A stretch of 64,000 bases of DNA, taken from assembly GCA_024234265.1 (NCBI GenBank), contig JACKOM010000008.1, forward strand, positions 1 to 64,000, given 5' to 3'. Made by a program: the position numbers and the translations under genes. Shown piece after piece: positions 26,130-34,946 of this stretch; position 1 is the stretch's first letter, and each line of letters opens with the position of its first letter. This DNA comes from Oceanospirillaceae bacterium (GTDB lineage Bacteria; Pseudomonadota; Gammaproteobacteria; Pseudomonadales; Oceanobacteraceae). The notes below the pieces were generated by a model. That model saw only the letters and a program-made list of their open reading frames with translations, made no database searches and had not been told where the DNA came from.

Positions 26130-26755
26130 GTTCGGTGGAGTGTTTTTTGTTGGAGTGAGGACAAACGCCCGGTTACGTTCAAAGCGGGGGTGGGGGACAA
26201 GACCCCCACGATAGGCAGTTATGCTTTGATGTTGCAGAATTAAACGACTTTTAAATCCCGTTTTTCTTTTCTGGGAAGGGACTTCCCAGACCCTTCCTTC
26301 GCTCACACTGCTGCTTGTTTCCGGTTTTTTACGCGCGCCATTACGCCCACGCGCCATGGGGCATCCATGCCCTGCTTCGCCGGCGCTTTGTAGGGCACCG
26401 CTGCACAATTCTGCACAGCATCGCGCGAGTCTGCCGGATGAGTTGGCAAGGCGGTGATTGCAGTAAATGACGAGTCCTTTACAAAATCGCCAACACAGCC
26501 AGGTCATCCGGCAGGCCGCGCCCTACGGGGCTGAGTGAAAAATTCCAGCTCTGCGTTGCTGTTCTTTGCCATAACCCGTTATGCCTGCAAAACAGCGCCT
26601 TGATCTGAAAATTTTCACTCAGCCGATGCGGGCACCGAATTATGCAGCGGTGCCCCACATCCATGCTGGCTGCGGGCTATGGCGCTTTAAAAAATCGGCG
26701 CAGCAAGTTCGCATTTAGTGTTCTGAGTTAACGCCGTGAAAATCGGCACAAACAA
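26130..26755 (-). repeat. Dispersed intergenic repeat, family A, copy A2 (interrupted by B2)
   Basis: Minus-strand copy of family A directly after the glpE terminator. It matches A1 and A3 at its start (TTTTTTGTTTGTGCCGATTT, CGAACTTGCTGCGCCG) and core (CAAGCAGCAGTGTGAGCGAA). The hairpin TCTGGGAAG/CTTCCCAGA is at 26270-26290. Like A1 it ends with CCTCACTCCAACAAAAAACA. Positions 26393-26655 are occupied by the family-B element, absent from A1 and reduced to a 26-nt palindrome in A3. Confidence 0.8.
26393..26655. repeat. MITE/REP-like structured repeat, family B, copy B2
   Basis: 263 bp, terminal inverted repeats GGGCACCGCTGCACAATTC and, on the other strand, GGGCACCGCTGCATAATTC. Stems are CTGCCGGATGA/TCATCCGGCAG (26431-26441 with 26504-26514) and GGCTGAGTGAAAA/TTTTCACTCAGCC (26529-26541 with 26612-26624). 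The invariant hairpin CATAACCCGTTATG lies at 26570-26583. GGGCACCG occurs directly at both borders (26393-26400 and near 26630-26637), suggestive of a duplicated target or of the terminal palindrome. Non-coding. Confidence 0.8.
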
Positions 26756-26792
26756 AAAAGCCCGGAGTGAAACCTAACTTCATTCCGGGCTT
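26754..26792 (-). terminator. Terminator of the lptD-surA-pdxA-ksgA-apaG-apaH-glpE operon
   Basis: On the minus strand AAGCCCGGAATG / CACTCCGGGCTT (one mismatch) is followed by six T. It lies 23 bp after the glpE stop. Repeat A2 starts at its T-tract. Confidence 0.88.
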
Positions 26793-26815
26793 AATATTTC
26801 CAAACGTTGGGTTAC

Positions 26816-27130
26816 TCAGCGTGCGATTTTTTCCGGAAATTGCACCCGCCAGAATTCAAAACCACCGTTGAGGCTGTAGACCTCGCTGAACCCCTGTTCG
26901 CTGAGAAATTGTGCTGCGCCCTGGCTGCTGTTGCCGTGGTAACACACCACCATCACGGGTTTATCCATGGCGGTGTTGGCAATAAATGCGGCGACATTGC
27001 TGTTATCCAGGCGGGTGGCGCCGGGGATGTGGCCCATGGCAAAACTCTGCGGGTCACGGATATCGACAATCGCCATTTGTTCAAGGCGAGTGCTGGCATC
27101 GTTGGCGTTGATAAATTTGAAATCAGCCAT
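26816..27130 (-). CDS. glpE: Thiosulfate sulfurtransferase GlpE (single rhodanese domain)
   Basis: 104 aa, near the 108 of E. coli GlpE. IVDIRDPQSFAMGHIPGA is the rhodanese strand-loop, and CYHGNSSQGAA carries the catalytic Cys in the six-residue active loop. It transfers sulfane sulfur from thiosulfate to cyanide or thiol acceptors. It overlaps the end of apaH by 8 bp and is the last gene of the lptD operon. Confidence 0.95.
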   Translation of the reverse strand: MADFKFINANDASTRLEQMAIVDIRDPQSFAMGHIPGATRLDNSNVAAFIANTAMDKPVMVVCYHGNSSQGAAQFLSEQGFSEVYSLNGGFEFWRVQFPEKIAR

Positions 27131-27941
27131 GTTGTTTCTCCAGGGGGCAGTGAAATTGCGCCCCGCTTTGCAGGTTCACTAAGGTGAGGTTACCTCCCCA
27201 CACACAGCCGGTATCAAGACCGAGCAGGCGGGGGCGGTCAAACACACCCTGCAATGCGGCCCAGTGGCCGAAAATCAGGGTGTTATGCGCGAGTTGTAAA
27301 TCGTATTCAAACCAGGGGCGCATACCTTCGGGAGCGCTGCCGGCATCCTCTTTGGCGGCAAAATCCAGGGTGCCGTCCGCGGCGATAAAACGCATGCGCG
27401 TAAAATAATTCACTATGCAGCGCAGGCGGGGTAAACCGCTTAAATCAGGCCGCCAGCATGCCGGTTCATTGCCGTACATGGCGGCAAAAAATTCCCCTGC
27501 CTGGTCGCTGTTTAAAACCTGCTGCACTTCCGTGGCGTAATCCCGTGCCTGCTGCAGGCTCCATATATGGGGAATGCCCGCATGGCAGATCAGCAGTTTG
27601 AGCTTTTTATCTTCCAGCAGCAGGGGCTGGCGCTGTAACCAGGCAAGCAGCTCGGCGGCATCGGGGGCGTTGAGTATGCTGTGCAGATCGTCGCCGGCTT
27701 TGAGTTTTTTCGCGCCGTGGGCCGCGGCCAGCAAGTGCAGATCATGGTTGCCGAGCACGGTTTTGACCGCAGGGCCAAGGGACTTCAGAAAACGCAGGGT
27801 GCCGAGGGAATCCGGCCCGCGGTTGATGAGGTCACCGACGCACCAGAGTGTGTCACGCTGCGGATTAAAGTGTGCATCGTGCAGCACTTGCTGCAGGGGG
27901 GCGAGGCAGCCCTGGATATCCCCAACCGCGAAGTCGGCCAT
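27123..27941 (-). CDS. apaH: Bis(5'-nucleosyl)-tetraphosphatase, symmetrical, ApaH
   Basis: 272 aa. Metallophosphatase motifs are in order: FAVGDIQGCLAPLQ, WCVGDLINRGPDSL, VLGNHDLHLL, and later FGHWAALQG. It hydrolyses Ap4A to two ADP and also decaps Np4-capped RNA in E. coli. It is separated from apaG by one base and overlaps glpE by 8 bp. Confidence 0.97.
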   Translation of the reverse strand: MADFAVGDIQGCLAPLQQVLHDAHFNPQRDTLWCVGDLINRGPDSLGTLRFLKSLGPAVKTVLGNHDLHLLAAAHGAKKLKAGDDLHSILNAPDAAELLAWLQRQPLLLEDKKLKLLICHAGIPHIWSLQQARDYATEVQQVLNSDQAGEFFAAMYGNEPACWRPDLSGLPRLRCIVNYFTRMRFIAADGTLDFAAKEDAGSAPEGMRPWFEYDLQLAHNTLIFGHWAALQGVFDRPRLLGLDTGCVWGGNLTLVNLQSGAQFHCPLEKQHG

Positions 27942-27942
27942 A

Positions 27943-28323
27943 TCAGTTCAGGCTGCCCGGCACCGCGAGGGTGAAAGCAGGAATAATGGCGTTGAAGGTG
28001 TGGCCGTCATCGGCCTGCATCAGGTATTCACCGTGCATGCTGCCCACGGCGCTGTCCATCACCGAACCGCTGGAGTAGGAATAACTCTGCCCCGGTGCGA
28101 GGTGGGGTTGCTGGCCCACCACGCCGTCGCCGCGCACTTCCTGGGTTTTTAAATCGCCGTTGGTGATGATCCAGTGGCGGCTGAGCAGTTTGGCGCCAAT
28201 GGTGCCGGTGTTGGTTAAGGTCACGTTGTAGGCATGCACAAAACGCTGTTCCGCCGGGCGTGATTCCTTGGGCAGATACTGGGGGCGCACGCTGACCTCG
28301 ATGGCGTAAACCTCGTTATCCAC
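27943..28323 (-). CDS. apaG: ApaG protein (fibronectin III-like fold)
   Basis: 126 aa. Family motifs are VEVxP-like at the N-terminus (AIEVSVRPQYLPKES), HAYNVTLTNTGTIGAKLLSR, GVVGQQPHLAPGQSYSYSSG and MHGEYLMQADDG. It is a small immunoglobulin-like cytosolic protein. Mutants affect cobalt resistance, but the molecular role is unclear. It lies between ksgA (8-bp overlap) and apaH (1-bp gap), a pairing conserved in gammaproteobacteria. Confidence 0.96.
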   Translation of the reverse strand: MDNEVYAIEVSVRPQYLPKESRPAEQRFVHAYNVTLTNTGTIGAKLLSRHWIITNGDLKTQEVRGDGVVGQQPHLAPGQSYSYSSGSVMDSAVGSMHGEYLMQADDGHTFNAIIPAFTLAVPGSLN

Positions 28324-29143
28324 GGCTGGTTTCCTGTTGTTGCAGATCGAAGAGGAAATCGGCGATTTTCACAAAGTCCGGCAAATCCAGGGTTTCCGGG
28401 CGGGCCTGTAAATCAATGCCGATACCGGTCAGCACATCCACATCCGCAAAAATCTGTTTGAGGTTATTACGCAGGGTTTTGCGGCGCTGGCTGAAGGAAG
28501 TACGCACTACGTTTTCCAGGGTGCGTACATCTTTGGCCGGGTATTTGGGGCTGGCATAGGGCACCAGACGCACAATTGCGCTGTCGACTTTGGGCGCGGG
28601 TTTGAAGGCGCCGGGGCCCACATCAAACATATGCTGCACGTCGCAGTAGTACTGCGCCATGATGCCCAGACGGCCGTATTCTTTATCGCCGGGACGGGCG
28701 GCGAGGCGGTCCACCACTTCTTTCTGCAGCATGAAGTGCATGTCTTTGACCATGCCGGCATAACTGAGCAGATGGAAAATCAGCGGGGTGGAAATGTTAT
28801 AGGGCAGGTTGCCGACGATGCGCAGGGGCTGTTCACCGCGCGGCAGGCTGCTGAAATCAAATTTCAGGGCATCGGCTTCATGGATATGAAATCCCGCGTG
28901 GTTAAAAAACTTCACCCGCAGGCCGGGGATTAAATCCCGGTCGAGTTCCACCACATGCAGATTGCCGTTGGTGCCGGCCAGCAGGTCTTCGGTCAGGGCG
29001 CCCATACCTGGGCCGATTTCCACCATAAAATCGCTGGGTTTCGGGTTGATGCAACGCCCGATGCGCTGGATAACCCCCGGATCATGCAGGAAGTTCTGAC
29101 CAAAACGTTTACGGGCCTGGTGGCCTTCAACCTTACGACTCAT
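28316..29143 (-). CDS. rsmA: 16S rRNA dimethyladenosine transferase KsgA/RsmA
   Basis: 275 aa from ATG 29143 (MSRKVEGHQARKRFGQNFLHD). A longer frame upstream lies inside pdxA. The SAM-binding motif is MVEIGPGMGALTEDLL, followed by the catalytic IVGNLPYNISTPLIFHLL. It dimethylates two adjacent adenosines near the 3' end of 16S rRNA, a late 30S maturation checkpoint. It overlaps pdxA by 11 bp and apaG by 8 bp. Confidence 0.97.
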   Translation of the reverse strand: MSRKVEGHQARKRFGQNFLHDPGVIQRIGRCINPKPSDFMVEIGPGMGALTEDLLAGTNGNLHVVELDRDLIPGLRVKFFNHAGFHIHEADALKFDFSSLPRGEQPLRIVGNLPYNISTPLIFHLLSYAGMVKDMHFMLQKEVVDRLAARPGDKEYGRLGIMAQYYCDVQHMFDVGPGAFKPAPKVDSAIVRLVPYASPKYPAKDVRTLENVVRTSFSQRRKTLRNNLKQIFADVDVLTGIGIDLQARPETLDLPDFVKIADFLFDLQQQETSRG

Positions 29144-30128
29144 GGGGTTGTTCCCTGTGTTGGGCCATATGCAATGCATAATCAATGGCCGTTTGCAGGC
29201 TGCCGGCGTCGGCTTTGCCTGTGCCCGCCAGATCCAGGGCTGTGCCGTGGTCGACGGAGGTACGGATAATCGGTAAACCAAGGGTAATGTTAGCTGCTGC
29301 GCCAAAACCTTTGTATTTCAGCACCGGCAGGCCCTGATCATGGTACATGGCCAGTACCGCATCACCCTGGCTTAACACTTTATTGGTGAAGAGGGTATCG
29401 GCCGGCAGGGGGCCGATCAGGCGTATACCCTCGGCACCCAGTTCATTCAGGGTGGGGATAATCACGTCGATTTCTTCGCGGCCCATGTGCCCGCCCTCAC
29501 CGGCGTGTGGGTTTAAACCACACACCAGAATCTTAGGTTCAGGCAGGCCAAAATACTGTTTTAAATCTTTGTGCAGAATGCGCGTGATCTGCCCCAGCAG
29601 GGTGGGGGTGATGGCCGCAGGCACATCTTTTAAGGGTAAGTGAGTAGTCACCAGGGCGACCATCAGGCCCTTGGTGGCGAGCATCATCACCACTTTTTCA
29701 GCGCCTGTGTAGGCTTCGAGAAATTCGGTATGGCCGGTAAACGCGATACCGGCATCGTTGATGATGCCCTTGTGCACGGGGGCGGTGACCATTGCCGCAT
29801 AATGCCCGTCGAGGCAGCCGCGGGCGGCCACTTCCAGGGTTTGCAGCACGTAGGGGCTGTTGGCGGCGTTGAGCTGGCCGATCTGCTCCTGGGTGTGCAG
29901 GGCAATGTGCTGCACATACAAGCTTCCGGCGGGGGCGGGTTTATCCGCCTGGGCCGCATCCAGAATCTGCAGGGGCAGGCCCATATGGGCGGCGCGGCGT
30001 TGCAGCATGTCGCGGTCGGCGACGGCGATCAGAATGGCGTCCTGGGCTTGCTGGGCAAGCTGGACCACTAAGTCCGGGCCAATACCGGCGGGTTCACCGA
30101 CGGTAATGGCGAGGCGGTTATTGGGCAT
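29133..30128 (-). CDS. pdxA: 4-hydroxythreonine-4-phosphate dehydrogenase PdxA
   Basis: 331 aa from ATG 30128 (MPNNRLAITVGEPAGIGPD). Metal-binding histidines lie in IAFTGHTEFLEAYTG and AMYHDQGLPVLKYKG, and NPHAGEGGHMGREE is the family signature. It oxidises 4-phosphohydroxy-threonine with NAD in pyridoxal phosphate synthesis. It overlaps surA by 11 bp upstream and ksgA by 11 bp downstream, the same arrangement seen at three junctions in this operon. Confidence 0.97.
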   Translation of the reverse strand: MPNNRLAITVGEPAGIGPDLVVQLAQQAQDAILIAVADRDMLQRRAAHMGLPLQILDAAQADKPAPAGSLYVQHIALHTQEQIGQLNAANSPYVLQTLEVAARGCLDGHYAAMVTAPVHKGIINDAGIAFTGHTEFLEAYTGAEKVVMMLATKGLMVALVTTHLPLKDVPAAITPTLLGQITRILHKDLKQYFGLPEPKILVCGLNPHAGEGGHMGREEIDVIIPTLNELGAEGIRLIGPLPADTLFTNKVLSQGDAVLAMYHDQGLPVLKYKGFGAAANITLGLPIIRTSVDHGTALDLAGTGKADAGSLQTAIDYALHMAQHREQPHES

Positions 30129-31401
30129 CTTTGATTTCCACGTAGGCTTCACTGCGGATCTGGCGTAACCAGATAGGCAGTTCTTCTTCAAAACGGCGGC
30201 TGTACAGGAACTGGCGGGCCTGATTACGCTGAATCTGCTGGCCTAAGTCCTCTTTGCGGTGATCCAGCACCTGCAGAATGTGCCAGCCAAACTGGGTGGC
30301 AAAGGGCTTGGATACTTGGCCTTCCGGGGTACTGGCCATGGTGCGGTCAAATTCAGGCACCATATCACCGGGGTTAACCCAGCCTAAATCACCACCGGCC
30401 AGGGCTGAGCCCGGGTCATCACTGTATTTTTTGGCCAGTTCGGCAAAATCTTCACCGGCTTTGATGCGGTCATAAATTTCTTTGATCTGGGCCTGACAGG
30501 CTTTGTCGTTACGCAGCTCGTTAGGTTTGATGAGGATGTGGCGCACTGAGGTTTGGTCCACCAACACTTCGGTGCCACCGCGTTTTTCTTCCAGTTTGAT
30601 AATGTGAAAACCGCTGCTGCTTTTGATCGGGCCGAGCACTTCACCGTTTTTCATGCCGGGCACCACATCGGCAAAAATGGAGGGCAGCTCCGCCGCTTTA
30701 CGCCAGCCTAAATCACCGCCGTTGAGGGCGTTGCGGCCTTCGGACAGGGCGATGGCCATCTGTTTGAAATCCGCACCGTTTTTGAGTTGTTTCACCATGT
30801 CCGCAGCGCGGGCTTCGGCTTTTTTCAGATCATCGCGGCTTGGCTGGGAAGGCACCTGCACCATGATGTGGGAAAGGTGGTATTCCTCGGCGGTGGCACT
30901 TTGCCCCTGGCTGGAGCGCAGGAAAGCGTCGATATCCTGGTCGGAAATCTGAATCTGGCTGCCTACGCGGTAGCGTTGCACTTCGGCGGTGATTTTTTCA
31001 CGGCGGATTTGTTCGCGGGCTTCGTTGTAATCCACCCCGTCGGCTTCGAGGGCTTTTTTGAACTGGGCCATGTTCATTTTGTTTTGCTGGGCGATTTTTT
31101 CGATGGTCTGGGTCAGCTCCTGGTCGGAGAGGCGCATACCGGCACGTTCGGCAATCTGCAGTTGAATGCTTTCTACGATGAGGCGCTCCAGCACCTGGCT
31201 GCGCAGCTGGGCGGCATCGGGCAGGTTGACCTTGGCTTTGGCGGTCTGGCCTTTGACCAGATCGAGGCGGCGCTGTAATTCGGAATTCATGATGACGTCG
31301 TCATCGACGATCGCCACGACCTTGTCTAAATCCTTCACTTCGGCGTGTACCGCGAGGCTGGCGCACAGGCCCAGCATGAGCGTTATTTTTTTAATAATCA
31401 T
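30118..31401 (-). CDS. surA: Periplasmic peptidyl-prolyl isomerase and chaperone SurA
   Basis: 427 aa with signal peptide ending AVHAEVKD. The N-terminal chaperone segment is followed by two parvulin domains, the first around YHLSHIMVQVP to GFHIIKLEE, the second from SVRHILIKPNEL to GWHILQVLDHR. A short C-terminal helix completes the chaperone module. It carries unfolded outer-membrane proteins, including LptD, through the periplasm. It is encoded directly after lptD with an 11-bp overlap, matching a functional link. Confidence 0.97.
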   Translation of the reverse strand: MIIKKITLMLGLCASLAVHAEVKDLDKVVAIVDDDVIMNSELQRRLDLVKGQTAKAKVNLPDAAQLRSQVLERLIVESIQLQIAERAGMRLSDQELTQTIEKIAQQNKMNMAQFKKALEADGVDYNEAREQIRREKITAEVQRYRVGSQIQISDQDIDAFLRSSQGQSATAEEYHLSHIMVQVPSQPSRDDLKKAEARAADMVKQLKNGADFKQMAIALSEGRNALNGGDLGWRKAAELPSIFADVVPGMKNGEVLGPIKSSSGFHIIKLEEKRGGTEVLVDQTSVRHILIKPNELRNDKACQAQIKEIYDRIKAGEDFAELAKKYSDDPGSALAGGDLGWVNPGDMVPEFDRTMASTPEGQVSKPFATQFGWHILQVLDHRKEDLGQQIQRNQARQFLYSRRFEEELPIWLRQIRSEAYVEIKDAQ

Positions 31402-33856
31402 GTATTACCCTCTGATCGTAGCCGTTGACCCTTTCACGGATGATGTCATCGGTGTTGCGGCCAAAGATGCCCAGCCCTTTAAGGTGGAATTGCATCATAA
31501 ACTGATAGTCTTTTGTTGCATCGCTGAGGGTGCGCTCCTGATAGGTAGCCTGCACACGCCAGCAGCAGTTCTGGTATTCAAGCCCACCCAAACCTTCGAT
31601 GATGTAACGGTTTTCATCGCGCAATGCGGCCCGTGTGGCGGCATCCCGGTAAGGCCAGATGTCTTTTTTCTGTTGTCCGAAAATGGCCCAGCTGTCGGTG
31701 AGCGGTGCAAAAAAGCCGAGGCCCACCTGCTTGCGTTTGCTGGCTTCCACGTGGGTGAAACTGACATCGAGAATGGCGGCACGTTCAGTCTGGTAGTGTA
31801 ACTGGGCGCTGGCTTTTTCAATTTTTTCATCGGAATAACCCGCCGCCCGCTCGTCGGCGCTGACGGCTTTGATATGCGGGTTAAATTGCATATCACCGCT
31901 GAAGCGCCAGTCATCGGCAAAACGCCATTCAATTTCACCGGCGTAGGCGCTGTTGTGCAGCTGTGCAGCTTCACTGAGGCTTGTGACTTCACCGGGTGCG
32001 AGGCGCACTTTGCGGTCGGCGTAATACTGAATCTGGCCGGCGGAAAGGCGTAATACCTCAAGCCCCTGCTGGTTGATAAAACGTGTGCTGACCCCTGTGC
32101 TGAGCTGTTCGGTATCGCCTACCCGGTCGATGCCGGTGAAACGGTTGGGGCGGAACAACTGGCTGTAACTGAAACTGCTTTCGGTGGTGTCGAACAGGGG
32201 AATCATGGATTGATCCACATACGGGATGTAGGCATACATGGCCCGCGGTTCGAGGGTTTGCACATAGTTCTGGCCAAACAGGCTGAATTCGCGCTCGAAA
32301 TACAGGCCGCCATTAAGGCTGGAGATGCTCGCATTGCGGGTCACATTGGTTTCATAACCTGTGCTTAGGGCAACGGCATCCACATCTGCAAAACTGTATT
32401 CGGTGTGCATCACTTCAACCGACGGGGTTAAGAAGCTGTAGCTGTTGCTCAGGGGGTAACTGACTTTGGCGTGGCTGTGCAGACGTTTGCCGGTCATGGC
32501 ACTCACACCCGTGAGGTTATCGTTGCTGCGCTCAAAGCGGGTGGCTTCCAGACCGTAGTCGTACACCAGCTGGTTGCGCTCATAACTGGCGAGGCGTTTG
32601 AAAATAATCTGCGGCAGGCGGCGGAAAGGCTTGGCCGAGTCGCTGATGGTTTCGTCCACCGTCTGGTAACTTTCCGCACGGGTCAGGAACTGCCAGTCAC
32701 CGTCGTTATATTCCACTTCTGCGTTTTGCTTCAGGTGGCTGCTGCGGTTGACGCTGCCAGCGCTTTTGAAATCGTCGGTGAACTGGGTATCACTGACTTC
32801 GTCGTAGCTGATTCTGTCCTGCCAGTGGCGGCTGATCTGGCCGTTATGGCGCATGGCCAGGGACCAGCGCTCTTCGGGGGCTTCAGGTTCACCACTGGTT
32901 TCATCGATGCGATCGCTCGACCAGTCGTGGCCGAGGTAGGTGCCTGTGATGCTGCCGGTGCCGAGCAGATTCAGATAACGGAATTCGTTTTCCATCAGCA
33001 CACCGTGGTCACGCAGGTAGTGGGGCGTGATGGTGTCGTCGTAATTCGGGGCGATATTCAGATAAAACGGTGCGGCAAATTCCTGCACGTTAAATACCTG
33101 CACACCCGTGCTGTCGGCTTCGATATTCATGCCGATGGTGGGGTTGAGGAAACCCGTCAGGCGCTGGTCACCGATCGGAAAGCGGTAATAGGGGAAATAC
33201 AACACCGGGATTTCAAAAATCCGCAGGCGGGTGTGCATGGCTTCGCCATAACCTTCATTCTGGTCGAGCCAAATTTCACTGGCTTTGATATCCCAGTCGT
33301 TATGGCCGGGTTCGCAGAATGTATAAGTGGCGTCATCGAGGTGGGCGACACCGGCTTCTTTAATGCGGATGGATTGCGCTTCACCGCGGATATGCCGGTC
33401 GGTGATGGCGTACTGGGCGTTGTGCACATCGGCGGTGCCATTTTGTGCGGCGTAATCCAGGGTATCGGCCAGCACCACTATGCCCTGGGTGCGCAGGGAA
33501 ACGTCCCCTTTGAAATTGGCTTTTTCGGTTTGCTGGTTATACAGAGCGTGTTCGGCGCGAATCAGTTTATCGGTTTGGGTGAGTTCGATATTGCCGTTAA
33601 ACACCACGTCCTGATCCACTTGCATGTCGGCGGTATTCGCACTGATGTCCATGGCTTCGCCCGCCGGCGCGACAATCGGGCTGGCTACATAATCACCGCT
33701 GCAAAAGCTGGGCAGCTGGGCCTGACGCTCGGGGGGCAACTGGCTGCGTTCCACCCAGTCCAGGGACGCATAGGCGTTTGTGACGGCGTGGGCCAGTGGT
33801 GTGCCGGTGAGCAGCAGGGAAAAATACCAAATTTGCCTCAAGGCAGGCTTCCTCAT
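31391..33856 (-). CDS. lptD: LPS-assembly outer-membrane protein LptD
   Basis: 821 aa from ATG 33856, with signal peptide (WYFSLLLTGTPLAHA). An N-terminal jellyroll (FNGNIELTQTDKLIRAEHAL) is followed by a large C-terminal barrel. Cysteines near the N-terminus (FCSGDYV, TFCEPGHNDW) and the late adjacent pair NCCW are the four needed for the LptD disulfides. With LptE it inserts LPS in the outer leaflet. It is the first gene of the seven-gene operon. A sigma-E-like GAACTT lies upstream, but its -10 is poor. Confidence 0.96.
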   Translation of the reverse strand: MRKPALRQIWYFSLLLTGTPLAHAVTNAYASLDWVERSQLPPERQAQLPSFCSGDYVASPIVAPAGEAMDISANTADMQVDQDVVFNGNIELTQTDKLIRAEHALYNQQTEKANFKGDVSLRTQGIVVLADTLDYAAQNGTADVHNAQYAITDRHIRGEAQSIRIKEAGVAHLDDATYTFCEPGHNDWDIKASEIWLDQNEGYGEAMHTRLRIFEIPVLYFPYYRFPIGDQRLTGFLNPTIGMNIEADSTGVQVFNVQEFAAPFYLNIAPNYDDTITPHYLRDHGVLMENEFRYLNLLGTGSITGTYLGHDWSSDRIDETSGEPEAPEERWSLAMRHNGQISRHWQDRISYDEVSDTQFTDDFKSAGSVNRSSHLKQNAEVEYNDGDWQFLTRAESYQTVDETISDSAKPFRRLPQIIFKRLASYERNQLVYDYGLEATRFERSNDNLTGVSAMTGKRLHSHAKVSYPLSNSYSFLTPSVEVMHTEYSFADVDAVALSTGYETNVTRNASISSLNGGLYFEREFSLFGQNYVQTLEPRAMYAYIPYVDQSMIPLFDTTESSFSYSQLFRPNRFTGIDRVGDTEQLSTGVSTRFINQQGLEVLRLSAGQIQYYADRKVRLAPGEVTSLSEAAQLHNSAYAGEIEWRFADDWRFSGDMQFNPHIKAVSADERAAGYSDEKIEKASAQLHYQTERAAILDVSFTHVEASKRKQVGLGFFAPLTDSWAIFGQQKKDIWPYRDAATRAALRDENRYIIEGLGGLEYQNCCWRVQATYQERTLSDATKDYQFMMQFHLKGLGIFGRNTDDIIRERVNGYDQRVIHDY

Positions 33857-33953
33857 GCTTGTTCTGCGGGGGTTTGTGTTATCGTTTGCGCGCAAAGTTC
33901 AAAATTGTACGGTTTCTCAAAGGTTTGGGCCAGTCTGCTGGTGGAAGTGAAGC

Positions 33954-34946
33954 ATGGATTTACGTCGTGAAGCGTTACAAAAGTGGATAAACAATCTGTT
34001 TGCCGCCGATATTCGCGGTGAATTGGAAACCGTTTCGGGGGATGCGAGCTTCCGCCGTTATTTCCGCCAGCCCCTGCACAACGGCAGTGTGATTGCGGTG
34101 GATGCCCCGCCGGAAAAAGAAAACAGCGAACCTTTTGTGCGTATTGCCCGCCAGTGGCATGCCCGTGGTGTGAAAGTGCCGGGGGTTTTACACGTGGATA
34201 TGGGCCAGGGTTTTATGGCATTGGAAGATTTTGGCAATGATATGCTGCTGCCGGCCTTGAATGAAAAAAGTGTGGATGCCCTCTACGCCCAGGCCATTGA
34301 TCAGCTGATTCATCTGCAATTACAACCCGCCGAAAATTTACCCCATTACGATGCTGCCCTGCTCGACCGTGAAATGGCGTTATTCCCAGAATGGTTTGTG
34401 GGTAAACATTTACAGCTTACCTTAAGCCCTGCAGAGCAGAGCGTGCTGCAAGATACCTTCACTATGCTGCGCGAAACGGCCCTGGGGCAGCCCCAGGTCA
34501 TTGTGCACCGTGATTACCACAGCCGTAATTTAATGCTGCTGGAAAATCAGTTTGGCATTATCGATTTTCAGGATGCCGTGGTCGGCCCCTTTACCTACGA
34601 TCTGGTTTCCCTGCTGAAGGATTGTTATATCCAGTGGCCACAGGAAAACGTAAACGCCTGGGCAACACAATATTTTGCCAAGGCCCGCGCCGCCGGTTTA
34701 ATCGGCGCGATTGCCGATGAACAGTGCCAGTTATGGTTTGACTGGATGGGCCTGCAGCGCCACATCAAAGTGGCGGGTATTTTTGCGCGTTTATATTACC
34801 GCGATGGCAAAGCCGGTTACCTGAAGGATATTCCCCTGACCCTGCACTACATCATGCAGGTGTGTGAAGCCTATCCGGCATTGGCTGGCTTTGAGCAATT
34901 AATGCGCAACCGAATTTTGCCGGCGTTTGAGGCGCTGCAAAAATGA
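33954..34946 (+). CDS. amgK: N-acetylmuramate/N-acetylglucosamine kinase AmgK
   Basis: 330 aa, aminoglycoside-phosphotransferase fold. GDASFRRYFR is the N-lobe motif, VIVHRDYHSRNLML the catalytic loop with Asp, and IIDFQDAVVGPFTYDLVSLL the metal-binding segment. AmgK phosphorylates the anomeric hydroxyl of MurNAc or GlcNAc in the peptidoglycan recycling shortcut found in Pseudomonas but not in enterics. It is divergent from lptD (97 bp) and overlaps murU by 4 bp, the known AmgK-MurU pair. Confidence 0.93.
   Translation: MDLRREALQKWINNLFAADIRGELETVSGDASFRRYFRQPLHNGSVIAVDAPPEKENSEPFVRIARQWHARGVKVPGVLHVDMGQGFMALEDFGNDMLLPALNEKSVDALYAQAIDQLIHLQLQPAENLPHYDAALLDREMALFPEWFVGKHLQLTLSPAEQSVLQDTFTMLRETALGQPQVIVHRDYHSRNLMLLENQFGIIDFQDAVVGPFTYDLVSLLKDCYIQWPQENVNAWATQYFAKARAAGLIGAIADEQCQLWFDWMGLQRHIKVAGIFARLYYRDGKAGYLKDIPLTLHYIMQVCEAYPALAGFEQLMRNRILPAFEALQK

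Noticed and set aside
33860..33950. Sigma-E promoter for lptD
   Set aside because: GAACTT is present, but the -10 at 16 bp (CACAAA) is a poor match; not enough to annotate.
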